NCBI GenBank assembly: GCA_001510575.1
Contig: LNGK01000008.1
Span: 1,314,340 to 1,378,339 of the forward strand
Direction of reading: 5' to 3'
DNA from: Knoxdaviesia capensis
Lineage: Eukaryota; Ascomycota; Sordariomycetes; Microascales; Gondwanamycetaceae
Length of the DNA stretch: 64,000 nt
Part shown: positions 1 to 12,000 of the stretch, piece by piece
Position numbering within the stretch: the stretch's first letter is position 1
Layout of the letters: every line of letters starts with the position of its first letter
The notes under the pieces: model-generated
Databases searched by the model: none
What the model was told of the DNA's origin: nothing
Seen by the model: only the letters and a program-made list of their open reading frames with translations
Position numbers and translations under genes: made by a program

Positions 1-2256
1 AGCGGTGTGATTACAAGATACTCTTGTAGCGTTCTCAACTCACCACTCAAGCTTGAATGGCCCCCAACTTGGAAATACCTGTATGAGAAAACGTAAACAC
101 CGCGGTCGATCGCCCCAAGAGCAGTAAAACAACCGAGACAACGAGCGATGAACCTGAGAGGGCAAAAAGGTTACCACAGTACTTGGTGCCAAAACATGAC
201 AGGTCATAGTCCCAGCATGCAAGCCGACCATTGATCAGCTCAGACGGGGAGCGAACGGACGGCCGGGGGTGCGACTTGGGCAGGGCTTCTGAAGCTGCGA
301 ACTAGTTTCGGTGAGAGGTGAAAAGTGACAGAAGATAGACACACAGTGGATGGTGGTGTGGGAAGACACCGTAGACAGACTATGTGGTGTGTGCCTCCTC
401 ACTATTGACGGGTGTCCATAGGTGATAGCAGAGAGTGGAAGTCTGTCTGGCCTGGCTCGTTGTTTGCCATCGCTCCGGTTGTCCAGTGCCCGGAACATGG
501 CTGAGGCAAACGCAGCCACCAAAGACACTCACCTGGTATCCATATATGGCCAACCCAACAGATAACAAGGCTGTTCGGGACAAGACAACAAGCATGAACA
601 CACAACCACTCTCTCTTTCGCTCCAAGGAACCTCGCCGCAACGGCCAGTTCTGACGCAAAAAAAAAAAAAGGTTATTACCGGGGTAGCCGCGTCCGGGAC
701 AGGGGCGTGAGGACGGGGGCCAGGAGGCCAGGAGGGAATGAAAAAGAGAACATGATGTATTGGCTCTTAGGACCTCTGAGAGAGAGAGCGACGAGAGGGT
801 TCCTGGCGTGCATGTGTTCCGGTCAGCACCACGGCTAATCAACCGCGGCCAAGAGGGAAGCCAAAGGGGGTGAAAGAAGGGAGGCGGACATAGGCAGATA
901 TAGAGCGTCGCGCGACGACAGGACCATGACTGTGTACCCCCAACCAGACCTACCGGCGTCGAGCTTTGACGTGAGGCGGCCCTTAAAGCAGGCAGAGACA
1001 CCGAAGAACGAGAGGATACGGGGAAAGCCAGAGATGGAGGGTTGATAGGCTGGCTCACGACTCAGGGCCGGAACGGCAAAGACCAGAAACGAGATGGAAG
1101 GGGGGGAGGGAGGGGGAGAAAGAAAGAGGCTTCGCCGGGAGAGTCAGGACCAGGCCAACCAGATTCTCGGGAGCCTCCAAGTAGTTGCTTCTGCGTCCCT
1201 CCCTCTCTTTTTCTTGCGTGTGTCCAACCTCCAAAGCCAGGCTTCCTGGTCTGGTAGGTCTGGAAGAATCCCAGCATTGTCTTTTGTCGCAGGGTCTGTG
1301 TGGTTCTGGGATGTATTCAGTAGCGGAAGACCGTGGTCTGGCCGGTCTGGGAACTGGGTAATCTGGGAGGAGGTTAGTGGCCGCCCCGACACTATGGGAG
1401 TTGGGAGTTTCTATATTACCTTTTCGTCGTCAAAACAATCTCTGTTACTTACTGCCTACTACCAGCTCACGGACGCAATAGAAGAAGAAAAAGAATGTGC
1501 AATATGCAATATCGGGGGTGTTGAAGAAAGCCTTAATAGCGGCCAATTATCGCGGGCTGGGGAGACGACTTGAAACAAAAGCGCAGTACTAGTAAATCCG
1601 GATTTGCTGTTCTAGGCGTAGTGGTGCCATGGTGTAATTGATACTATTATGTCCGGGGAGGGATAGTTATCTAAGATTGAAGATACAAGCGAAAGTGAGC
1701 GAGTGTGCTGATCGCTATCGCATATAGGAGAAGTGAGGTCTTAGGAGGAGGGCAATCATGTGTTGATTGTCGAAGTCTAGGCCAGATCAAGAGATGCCAA
1801 ACCAGGGGAAGGAATATGAAGCTTTGTCTTGGAGAGAGCGGTGGACTGTTCGCGCGTCTGCCGCAGGGAGAGAGAGAGAGGGGGGGAGGGATGGAGGAGG
1901 TATACTATACTATACTTACTGTACAGTACATAAAGTCTGCACCCAGTTCACTCCCACTTCACTTCCACACCCCCCCCTGGTCCACTTCCCAGAACAGAAA
2001 AGAAAGAACAAATTCTTCATCTGACCCTGGTCCTCGCATCCGAGCCCAATCCGCCGTCCTGGAAGACGCTAAGACGAAACATGAAAAATAGGTAACTCGG
2101 CAGCAAAAAGAGAGAGCGCGAGAGAGAGAAAGAAAGAAGAAAAGCAGGAGGAATACGCATGGTGGAAAGGGAAAGGGGGAGCTCGATCACCTCACTATTT
2201 ACTCCCATCAACCCTAACTAACCCTACCTCTTGACCTTGCTACTCTTCGTCTGTGA
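1..2256. other. Gene-free stretch, left edge
   Basis: No open frame here has protein-like composition, recognisable domains or credible splice sites. The longest frames follow pyrimidine/purine bias. The plus strand is purine-rich around 1085-1130 and 1860-1900. A TATACT repeat running into a palindromic TACTGTACAGTA block lies at about 1900-1930, and two AACCCTA motifs lie at 2209-2228, just beyond the 3' end of the neighbouring minus-strand gene. The stretch probably includes that gene's 3' flank. Confidence 0.6.
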
Positions 2257-4872
2257 TCAATCTCCCTCCTCCTCAACCTCGTCCCTGCTCTCCATATCGC
2301 CATCCCCATGCATAAAGGGGTCCAGCAAATTCTCGGCAAAATCGGACTGGTAGACACTCTGCGAAAACGCATGTGGCCACGAGCTCAAAATGCCATTCAA
2401 GAGATCGCAAATCTCCCGAAACTGTGGTGCCACACTGGCTCCCCCACTTCCCCCCGCCGGCTGCTGTTGCCCCCGTTTGCGCTTCTTTGTCGGCATCGTC
2501 AGGCCCGATAAACATGGGTAGACACCCGCCCCGAACCCAAATGCCATCCCTAACAGCGCGACATTGGAAAGGCCGTCTCCGTCTGGCCCTTTGGTAACCC
2601 GGGCACTGCGACGCTGATTGCCCGTGGCCACCATGTTGGATTGGTCACCGGGCAGAGCAACAAACCGCGCTTCCTTTTTGGTCCGCAGACACATTGCCAG
2701 ACCAATAACTCCATCCAACTGGTCTGAAAGATCGCCCAAGGCTTCTGCTGCCTTGGCCAAATCTTCCTTCATGCTCAGTCGAGTCCCTGCTGTGTTGCTA
2801 TCCGTCTTCCGGTTCTTCACTTGAATAAGAAGCAAAGCCATACCCCGCCCTGGTGTTCTTATGGGAATAGCAAGATCGGTGCCGGCGAAGTTTGCGGGCA
2901 TGAAGATGGCCATCCCACGCCGATATGCTCTTTCCAAGTTGGCCATGGATGGTGTGGCCGTGGCCCGGATGATATGGTTGAAGAATACCTGCCCGTTGTC
3001 AAGAATATCCCGTATTCTACCTCCGTGGTGCTCCTGGTAAATATCACCCAAAGCATCCTCTCCCAAGAGACCCTCGATGAAGGTTTTCAACGGAGCAGCG
3101 CCGGGGAGCATGTGCATGGGGTTTCGTATGTAGTCGGTGGCAAAAATGAGAACCAAGGCCGCCACCACCTCCCCTATGTCGCCCGGACTGATCATTCCTG
3201 CCTGTAGGCCGGAAATCCAAGACCGGATACATAAAAGACGGGTTGATGTATTTTGAAGAATCCTTGCCGCTGCAAATGCCAGGATAGGCTCGCTCGGCTG
3301 TGCAGTGTTGATCGTATTGCGGTCTTCGGAGATGGATACCATATACCTCATCATCGATGCCACAAGACTTTCCGCAAGAGTGCTCGAGCAGATGTAGAAA
3401 TGTATTCTGAAGGAGAGGATGCCCAGGGCGTGCAAAGAATCCTCTTTGAACCTAGACATCTTGCTGATAGCAAGGCTGAGCACTGCCTCCAGTGCCATGC
3501 CATTTTCGAGAAAGGCACCCCACAATGGCCGTCCACACGAAAAAAGGCCCCTGACCGATGCATCATCACCGTCAGGCTCTTCAAGTTTCCGTGGCTCCAA
3601 CAGATTAAAGGTGTTCAGTTGATAAATAGGGGGGAAGAGTTCTCGAAGTGTCACTTTGGCGCTGCTATCATACCGTACCGGTGGCGTGAAATTGGATATC
3701 TTGGGGCTCGTGTCTAGCAAGAGCACGAAGAACGATGGACTGGGGCCCCTAGGTTTGCTCACTTTGCGATCTTCAACCTCGGCTTGAGCGAGCTCTTGGG
3801 CTGCTTTGCGCAGCGAGCGAAAGAGTGTGTTGTGGGGCGAGTCTAGTAGACTTTTGGCTTCGTCGAAACACAGAATTATTGGCTGATCAGTGGGCTTGGG
3901 CATCTCGGTGCAATTTTGGGGGCTGTTGTTCAGGCCAAGCTCGTGTAGCCGGTGTTTAGCTTCCTCTACCACACTTCTCAGCTTATCGACATCAACGCCA
4001 CCGGTGACTGAGAGCAAACCTGTGGCAATTCTTCTCTTGTCTCTGACAACATCGTCGCTGCTGATGGAAAAATGGAAGAGCCCAGCGGCGGTTATACCAG
4101 CGTCTGTACAGCAAGCTGCCAATTTGAGTTGGTTGGCCATGTAGGCCTTCCACTGGTCTTTCATAATATCTGGGTTGATGATCATGTCGCCTTGCAGGGG
4201 GGGTAAGGTACCGCAGGTAACTGGACGTGGATAGGCCAGGCTTGAATTGGGCGCCAGATTTGCGTAGACCACAAATACTCCATGTCGCATTGCTAGCTGT
4301 TTAACAAGGAACGACTTCCCAATGCCGGAGGGGCCCACAATGGTGGTGTAGGGTGCTAAGAAAGCGTCTGGATTGTACTGCTTGTGTTGGCGTAGAATGA
4401 TCTGGTAAAGGTCGTCGCTGGCGTACTGCCCATCCGCCATGGGTTTTTCATCCGCGACAAAGGCTGCTTCTGCAGATTTGAAGTTGGGGAATGCGTCCGC
4501 TGGGCGGGGAAGCATCTGTTCAATCATCTGCATCCCTGCACGCCGGCTAGCATCGTCAGCAACAGGCTGGTCAAATTTCTTTCGAAGGGATACCCAGATA
4601 TTAACGAAAAGATCGGGATCTTTGGCCGAAACACCTCTGAGCAGCTGCAGTTCAGATTGTCCGCCAAAGAAACACTGGACATCATGCAGCCCGAGCTGAA
4701 GCACGTCGGTATTTGCATTCCAGCTTGACAGCTGCTTTCCATAACCCTGGAACAACAGCGATACTCGAGTCAAGAAAGCCTGAGAGAGGCCGGCCCGGGT
4801 GGAAAATTCGGCCAGCGAAGATGTATTATGCCACCATGACGGCGAAATGGAGGCTGTTGGAATAGAAGCCAT
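2257..4872 (-). CDS. P-loop ATPase with PD-(D/E)XK-like nuclease region (Crinkler/RHS-type, CR, candidate)
   Basis: Intronless frame of 871 residues. A Walker A motif, GPSGIGKS, lies at 180-187 and a Walker B motif, IILCFDEAK, at 332-340 (D337, E338). A sensor-like strand, FVLLLDTSPKISNF, lies at 382-395. Further on, GDIGEVVAAL (E568), GTD (D666) and LLIQVKNR (Q684, K686) have the order expected of a PD-(D/E)XK fold (helix Glu, Asp, then Gln-x-Lys). A basic stretch KKRKR near 796-800 could be a nuclear localisation signal. There is no signal peptide or membrane segment. This order matches the ATPase-plus-restriction-endonuclease-like proteins described as Crinkler/RHS-type effectors and related transposon-derived genes in fungi and oomycetes. 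That family assignment is from motif memory, without a search. If correct, it is a nucleic-acid-directed ATPase/nuclease acting in the nucleus of its own or another cell. Third codon positions look less GC-rich than in Rim2 or the UBX gene. No terminal inverted repeats were seen. The alternative is an unrelated STAND/AAA-like ATPase. Confidence 0.8.
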   Translation of the reverse strand: MASIPTASISPSWWHNTSSLAEFSTRAGLSQAFLTRVSLLFQGYGKQLSSWNANTDVLQLGLHDVQCFFGGQSELQLLRGVSAKDPDLFVNIWVSLRKKFDQPVADDASRRAGMQMIEQMLPRPADAFPNFKSAEAAFVADEKPMADGQYASDDLYQIILRQHKQYNPDAFLAPYTTIVGPSGIGKSFLVKQLAMRHGVFVVYANLAPNSSLAYPRPVTCGTLPPLQGDMIINPDIMKDQWKAYMANQLKLAACCTDAGITAAGLFHFSISSDDVVRDKRRIATGLLSVTGGVDVDKLRSVVEEAKHRLHELGLNNSPQNCTEMPKPTDQPIILCFDEAKSLLDSPHNTLFRSLRKAAQELAQAEVEDRKVSKPRGPSPSFFVLLLDTSPKISNFTPPVRYDSSAKVTLRELFPPIYQLNTFNLLEPRKLEEPDGDDASVRGLFSCGRPLWGAFLENGMALEAVLSLAISKMSRFKEDSLHALGILSFRIHFYICSSTLAESLVASMMRYMVSISEDRNTINTAQPSEPILAFAAARILQNTSTRLLCIRSWISGLQAGMISPGDIGEVVAALVLIFATDYIRNPMHMLPGAAPLKTFIEGLLGEDALGDIYQEHHGGRIRDILDNGQVFFNHIIRATATPSMANLERAYRRGMAIFMPANFAGTDLAIPIRTPGRGMALLLIQVKNRKTDSNTAGTRLSMKEDLAKAAEALGDLSDQLDGVIGLAMCLRTKKEARFVALPGDQSNMVATGNQRRSARVTKGPDGDGLSNVALLGMAFGFGAGVYPCLSGLTMPTKKRKRGQQQPAGGSGGASVAPQFREICDLLNGILSSWPHAFSQSVYQSDFAENLLDPFMHGDGDMESRDEVEEEGD

Positions 4873-7800
4873 AGGTCCGCACGTGCATCCACGTCAACGA
4901 GTTATAATAGGCGTAGAACTTGTCTTGGTTGTCAAGGAGAAGAGAAGACCGAGGAGGATGAGATCCCTCCTAGGGTTTGAGTCAAGTCCTTGAAGCCGTG
5001 CGTACGTAAGCCACCAAAAAAGATCAATCTGGCCAACCGAGGAGTGGCATACGATGACATAATATATGATTAATACAGCCGGCGATGCGAGCATTTCCCA
5101 CGAATTCTAATTCCATTGAGTCCCGGACAAGCGACAGGGATTTGCAAGCATGGCCCTGGTCTGTTGATTTTCGTGGTTGGGTACCTACAACAAAATCTGT
5201 ACGCCAGAACACTTTTGGATTCTTCCTTCTGCTTGAAGATTCTCGGCGTTTGTCGTTCGTTGTTTGCCGTGATGTCCTTTCCCTCGTTGTTTGTGACTGA
5301 CTCTGTTCTGGTATCCAGACAACACTTCTCTCTGTGTGTGTCTCTCTATCTCCGCTATCTTCATCTATGACGAGTGATAGTAGTACTTCTCTGTCCGAAA
5401 TACCCAAAAAGGTACTTGTCCACTCTCTCTCTCCCTCTCTCTTCCACCGCCAAAACAACATCCCCCGGTCTCACTCGGTGGTCTCCACACCCCCCTTTAC
5501 AACTCAAAGAAAAAATATTCCTCCTCCTATTACTTTATAATTTCTTACCTATCATATTTCTTTCATCCCATTAATTTGGTTCCCATTTGACTGGTCTGGT
5601 TGCCCCCGAAGCCAGACCAACAAAAATCCCTCTTATTCCAAGGACCGATTGCTGGGAGGGAGAGGGGGGGGGGTCCGGGTAAGTGAACCATTTGCTTGGT
5701 AATAGCTACGACTCACCGCCGTTATTCTCTATGTGTCCTTTCTTTCGTCTGCAATCCGGGGGGAGAGGAGGGGAAACACTCGACGGGCCTTTGTTTTTTG
5801 CCGCTCGAACCAGACGGCTTCACCACAGGGTTGGGTTGTCATATGCCAGCAAAAAGATGTCCTGATTGCTGTCAGACGGAGTCCTCGTGCAGGCAAAGTC
5901 CCAGTCAAACCAAACACCCGAGGAGAAGACGACGAAAGAAGACCAGAGAGGAAAAAAAAAAAGAGAGAAAAAAAGAAGAAAAAAAGGAACAAAACCCCTT
6001 CTCCTCTAAGAAAACCCTTCATCCATGATCCCTTCCCTCGGCCACCAAAATAATCAGGCCCGCCATGACGGGAAGAGCCAAGGACAAGGCCGAAGGCCTT
6101 AGAGGAACGGGACGAATTAACGGGAGAACACGCTCTTCCCGCCCAGGAAGATAGCAGGAAGAAGAAAAAGAAAACCTGCTTATTCCCCCTTCCCCCTCCC
6201 CGCTTAAGGACTACTGCTAATGTCTTAACTTTACACTTTGGCGATAGTCCGCATCCACAGGCCCCCCCCCCCTTGAGGTACCAGAAACGCAAAGTTTAAG
6301 CCCGTTTTAGGTATTGGACTAGGCATGACCTTGCAAGTCCCGGAGCCCTGGGAACAAAACAAACAAATGAGGAGGAAAAAAAAAAAGAAAGCCTGGCTGG
6401 CTGTTCCGTCATACTTACTGGCTATTCAGTCAACGTTGACATACTGGATGCTGCATCCTGACACGCCCCCCCTCGTCATATTGACAGAGTTACATCTCTG
6501 CCCATGTCTCTTTTTCTCTCTTTAGGCTTGTTTACCACATACTCCCGTCCTTTTATTTTCTCCTCTCAGAGCCCGTGGACAGAGTCTCGGGAAGCCACTA
6601 GTAGGGGTTCAGCCAGTGCCTGATCTCCTCGGCTTCTTATCGTCCAGTTCTCGCTTTCTCTCTCTCGCTCTCGCTGTTTGTCTGTTGTCTGCTCGCAGTT
6701 TCATACTTGACACTTCACAGACTCGTCTTTCCTTACATATAGTCTGCCTGTCTCCTCCTCCTCTCTTACCCTACCCTCACCGTCTTAAACATTCATTGGC
6801 ATTAGTGTTCTAGTACTTCTCACCTCTTCTTCCTCATATATTCTCCTTGCATCTCTATATCTCAGTCTCTCTCCCTCTCACTTCCTCTTTATACCGTGTC
6901 TCTCCGACTTCTCCGTCCCATTGTCTCTCTCATTCTATATCTCTCTTTCTGTCTGTCTCGTCCCTCCTCTAGCTTCACGATTCCTGCAACCACTTTCTCT
7001 TTTCCCCCTTGCGTGTGTCTCGTTTCCATTCGCCCTCCCCTCATATCTCCCGATTCTCCAATCTCGTTTCCTGCGTACACTCCTCCCTCCTTTCCAGTCC
7101 GGCTTCTACTTCATATCCCTTCTTCTTCATCCTTTCAGTTCTCCTTCTTTCTCTCTCTCCTTGTTGCTTCTAAGCCCACCCCAAATCCAACTTTCCCTTC
7201 CCCTCTCTCGACTCCACCACCACAAGCAAAAGAGCCCAAAGCCCTGACCTGGTTTTTTTGTATTCTCTGAACTTTTTCATGACCCACTCCCACCCAAAAT
7301 CGTGAAAAAGGAGTGTGGGAAACCGAGAGGAAAAGAAACATCCCCCAGAGTTACCACAGAGTCAAGAGAGCCACAAAGTCCCCAGAATTTATATTATTAT
7401 CATTACTTTTTCTTCCTCGAATACCAAATTGGGCCTCCAAAAACAGACACGATAGGAAAAGGGACAAAAGGGAGAAGGCCGAACATCGGTTACACGCGTA
7501 TCCCTTTCTCATATTTTTCTCTCCCCTCCATCTTTTTTTCACCTACCTGAGTCTCGTCCCTTGTCCAAAGAGGATCTTCGCTCTCAATACTTCTCACTTG
7601 GCTCCTCAATCTCGCGCATTCGGCTCAGCACGGCTCTTCTCTCCCTCTTTGAGGTCCGGTATAGGATAGCTTTCAAAGGACTACCCCCCCAGACACAGAC
7701 TACTCGGTCAGCAGGGAACCGGTAACACAACAGCTAAGGTCGACAGACTTGGAGCTACAACAACCTTCGAAAAGATCAGAAGAGCAAGACGAGTTAGAGC

Positions 7801-8658
7801 TTTCTCTACCTCCAGAAACCTCGGCCACCACCAAACACCTATCGTGTGTCTTCCCTTGGCTCAGCAGGACAGCAGAAACACCACCTACTTTCTGCATCTT
7901 GCCATCGACAGGCCAGGAGCTGAGACTGCCCAGTGAGACACCCCATCGTCGTTCTGTAAGAGCGTGTCTCTCATACCGAGCGAGCTGAGGTCTCTCTTTC
8001 TTTTTTGCTCTGAGACACCTAGACTCTAGTGCAGATTCTCAGGTGTTTTATCCCCAAGGCTTCCAGTATCCCTCCACGCACCTCGTCGCTTTTCATCCAC
8101 TCTCTGTCTCCCCCCGTTGTCGGCCCGGTCGCGAGGGCCTGAAAATCTCAGACCACAGCTACGGGTGGAGTGAGTTGTGTGCGTGTGTAGGCGTTGAGTT
8201 GAAAGTTTCAGACTGGAGGGGTCCTGTTTTTTTTCTGGTAGTGTGGCGACGAGAACGAGACACGATCAAAGAGACGATCGAGACTTTGTCTTGCAAAGGT
8301 CCTCTCTCTTTCCTTCGTCTCTGCGGATGTTTGTCTCGCAGAGTGTCTCGCTCTTCTGGGTTCGACTTGCAGTTCGAGTGAGATTTCACACACACACACT
8401 AGACAGCCAGTGTGAGCGTGCTTAAATCTGCGCGCACCCTTTTTCGACTCTTTGCTCCGGTGCTCGTTTCTCTTCTTCTTGATACTTTATCACCCCTTCT
8501 TCCTCCTGCTCTTTCATTTCTCTTCATCTACCCTCCTCTTTCTTCTATCTCCCATTCTGGCATCTCTCCTAAATCACACCTCACCTTTGAAGATTCCCTT
8601 CTCTTCATCTATCCCCTGGCGTCCTATCCCCCCCNCCCCCCCATCTACCTCCTCCACA
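4873..8658. other. Gene-free stretch between divergent genes, pyrimidine-rich
   Basis: This 3.8-kb region lies upstream of both the minus-strand ATPase gene and the plus-strand small cysteine-rich gene. No coding region is supported. From about 6500 to 7250 and again from 8430 to 8650 the plus strand is very rich in C and T; the frames there (Ser, Leu, Pro, Phe) reflect this bias. It most likely holds promoters and a long leader for the gene at 8659. A single N at 8635 sits inside a C run. Confidence 0.55.
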
Positions 8659-9074
8659 ATGTGTCTATATATTCAGGTAAGCAAGCATTCTCGATTCCTC
8701 TTCTCCCTCAAGACTGGACACTTTCTCCTGTAGTCACAGATAAGAGAAGGTACATGGCCGCATCGAAGTTCTCGACGGATAGCTAACCTACCTACCATGT
8801 TCCCTCGGTTCAGAAAGAAATGAAGTGCGGCCACGTCCGCTTCGTGGTTCACCGCTGGTGTGACCGCTACCAACAAACACAAAAACGCTGCCCGCCACAG
8901 GTGGTCCACTACGAAGCCTGGCTGGACCGCGTGTGCGGCGACTGCCGCCCGCCGCAACAGCAGCCGTGGGCCCACCTCGTCCGCCGCCGGAATCCGCGAG
9001 ATAAACGCCGCGTATGGCCCATGGCGCCGCCGCCGAAACCGCTCCGTGCCCGCCAAACACAGACGGCAGTATGA
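8659..9074 (+). CDS. Small cysteine-rich intracellular protein, unknown function
   Basis: Two exons, 8659-8676 and 8814-9074, give 92 residues. Exon 1 is only 18 nt and encodes MCLYIQ. It is followed by a GTAAGC donor. The 137-nt intron ends in a CTAAC branch point (near 8783) and CAG acceptor, and joins in phase 0 to KEMKCGHVRF. The mature protein has a spaced Cys/His pattern: MC at the start, CGH near residue 11, then C22, C32 and a C-x2-C pair (CGDC) near 47-50. A basic, Pro/Arg/Gln-rich tail follows. Short fungal proteins starting MC-x-Y with a CGH and a terminal C-x2-C are common in Pezizomycotina and lack a known role; I infer zinc binding from the spacing. There is no signal peptide. 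The upstream leader is strongly pyrimidine-rich. A GTATGA at the stop codon could be a further donor, so the C-terminus is uncertain. Confidence 0.65.
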
Positions 9075-12000
9075 CAGCACTCTCGCTGCATGCCACTCTT
9101 CAACAACTGGTTAGACGACACCACCAGGCGTCTCGTATCTCGTCCTTCTTTTTTTTTTCTTTTAGCCCTCCTGACGCCTTCCTTCCTGTTAGTTGTTTTT
9201 TTTTCGGGGGATCTGGAGCGAATCTAGCGTTTTTGTCTTGGCTATTCATGTCCTGGTTTCCCCTGCATCTTCCTGGCTTGCAAGGAGTCTTCAAGCCTGC
9301 GGTGTTTCATTGGCGAGCGATATCACTTTCTCTTTCTGCTTTCTTGTTCCTGTTTCGGTCTGGATTTTGGCGTTTCTTATGGCGGGGTTTCTTGCAATGC
9401 CTGGTTTCTGCTTCATCGTTTTGGCTCCGACTCCTCAGAATGCACCCAGACTGCTGGTGTCTGGGGAGCTCACCGGAGCTACATTCATATCTAGCATCGC
9501 TCTGGCATATCCAGCTGGATCAAACTATAGGCTTACTACTACCTACTATCATGCCCTTCTTCCCCAACGTGTACGTGAAACCCTCAGCACCACCCTCTCT
9601 GGGTGCTTAACGAATCAATCAACCTCCGATGTATGAGAGGGAGGAGCGGCGGAGGTCGCTCCTTCCCTCTCCGACCCTGCCTTCTGTTCACCTCAGGGTC
9701 TGTTTACCTGTTGAGTGTCCCTTATAAGATCCAATTATGGGTACTGTCTTCTGTCAATTGGCCACGTTAGCTAACGATGATCACGACTAGGATTTGCTGG
9801 TATAGCCCGCAGTTAAGCCCTCTGTGTTCGACTAACGCCATTGACTTTCTTTTTTTTCTTCTTTTTTTTTTTGTGACTTTCAATCTTAACATAGCAGGAA
9901 GGAGTGACGGCCTCACTTCGCTCTATCCCGCAATCCCTCCTTGCTTCCACATTCCCTCTTCCAAGTCCGGCACTTTGCTGGCTCCATGGACCGGAGCTGC
10001 CAGCAAACAGCCGTCATATCTCGGCTTCGTTGCCTTGCTAGACTCGTGTCACTGCTCCGAATCTCGTTCGGGAACTTTCCTTTCATTTTCTACCAATGGC
10101 CGTGACATTGGGATCATGGAGCAGCGTCGTATACCATGCTTCGCCAACGATAATCTCTATCTCCTCTCGTCAGCGAGAACCGAGGTCATGGCTAGTATGG
10201 AGAGTATCGGTCCAAGTGAGAGCTCATCCACCGGTTGTAGTGATCTGTGTCTCGCGAGGACATCATATTGATTAAGAATTTAGTTACCTACCCAAGTCAG
10301 GTGACTGTGTCCCGTGGAACGGATGTTAAAGCTATGCTCCGGCCATCAGTCATCTTGATAAGATATGCCATAGCTTCAGTATCATCACCCGCAGCTGCAA
10401 GATTTCTTCTATCGTGTGGCCTCTGGTCAGCGCTTGCATGAGTGTGTGGTCGCTTAAGGGTGGTCCATTAGGTTGGGCTTCACAGCCACGGTCGTGCCAT
10501 GAACAAATACATAAAGGCTCTGTGACTAACCCCGTTAGTTACGTCGTATCCGCGGCTGCTAGGCGTCAGAACAAAGGTGTCTTTCATGACGACCTCGAGA
10601 AGGTCAGACTTAGCCAAGTGCAAAGCATCCGTCTGTGTCGTGGAAGAGCAGATAGACTTCCATCTATCCAGGGGGGTACGACCCATTGAGCTATCACCTA
10701 TAGCTCGACTTTCTCCTACAATAGGCACAGTTTGATTCTTTTCGTCAAATATTCCAACCAGAGCGAGTGATATGGCAAGACGAACAGAGTGGCTGTTAGA
10801 CCAGGGTTAGGGTTATTGGCTAGTCTATCCATCAATGTTACTTACTAGGTTAGAAACCACAGAGATACCCCATGCCAAGCAGCAATCCCGGAGGCTGATA
10901 GACGCCAGTTGAACCGATATCGCACTGATGGGGGTTGGCACGGAGAGACATAGAAAGTCAAAGAAAAGCAGCAAAAAGGGAGAGCAGCGTTTCTCTCAGC
11001 CATTACCAATCCTTGATACAGATATGTAATTAGGCATGCGGCTGTCAATGCCCACATGGCTGGAGATTGTGGCTTGTCACGTAGGTAAGGGCCACGATGA
11101 CTTCCTTACATACGCGGCGCAGGACTACCGTTAGATAGTACCGGGTCTGACGGCAAAGCCCGCCCACGATTGGGGTAGTCCACACAACCCGGTGATTTTT
11201 TTGAGGTGATGGAATGGTAGAGAATAATACCCTTGCCACCAAGCACGAGGAAAAACGGGACAGGATGGTGATTAGCATTTTTGACAGGTGAGAAGAGTGA
11301 GAAGTGTCTCGATGTCTTGACTTTTGATAGAGAGGCCAGTACCGTGGGGGAGAGGAAGGGGGGGCTTGACTTGATTGATTGAGATTCATGGCCAGATATG
11401 CAAATAGGGGCCATATTGCAACAAACGGGATCCGGTGGCCGTTGGTGGGTTTTTCCTTGGTGGTGCAGAAAGTGCAGAAAGAGAAGAGGAAAGAGCAATG
11501 GAGACCCAGTTTCAATGCAACCCTCCATGCCAGGCCGATAAAGGCAGGTGAAAAAAGGATGAAAAGGTCCCTTTTTAGTGGAGGTTAGAGGGAAAGTTTG
11601 TTGGGAAAGGTACCTGAGATCTCCAGCGGGAGACAGTACAAACCTCAGGTTCCTCGCACAGTCTGGATATCGACGGGGCACTGTCTGCCTAAATTCTTTT
11701 CGCCGCCTCGGTGCCGCACGCTAGAAGAAATGCAAAAAGTGCCACCCCAAGAAATATCGAGATTAGTCCTGGATATATGGGGGGTCTGTATACCGTGGGC
11801 GAAATCACGATTTAGACTGTGTAGTAGCTGGCTATCTGCATAGAGATAGACAGTGCGCATCCACAGTGCAGGACCCAGCAATGTCCCATCCCGCCCGCTC
11901 ATTATCAACTTCCTCGTCGGTCCCAGGGTTTGGCACGATGGAATTCTTGTCCCTGCTCAGTGCGGCTGGAAGTCCGTCAAAGCCTTACAAAATGCTCGTC

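Noticed and set aside
402..1058. 218-codon minus-strand frame near the left edge
   Set aside because: Irregular composition with many Cys and Trp, no motif and no splice evidence.
11106..11681. 191-codon minus-strand frame
   Set aside because: No family resemblance; an overlapping frame of similar length covers the same DNA.
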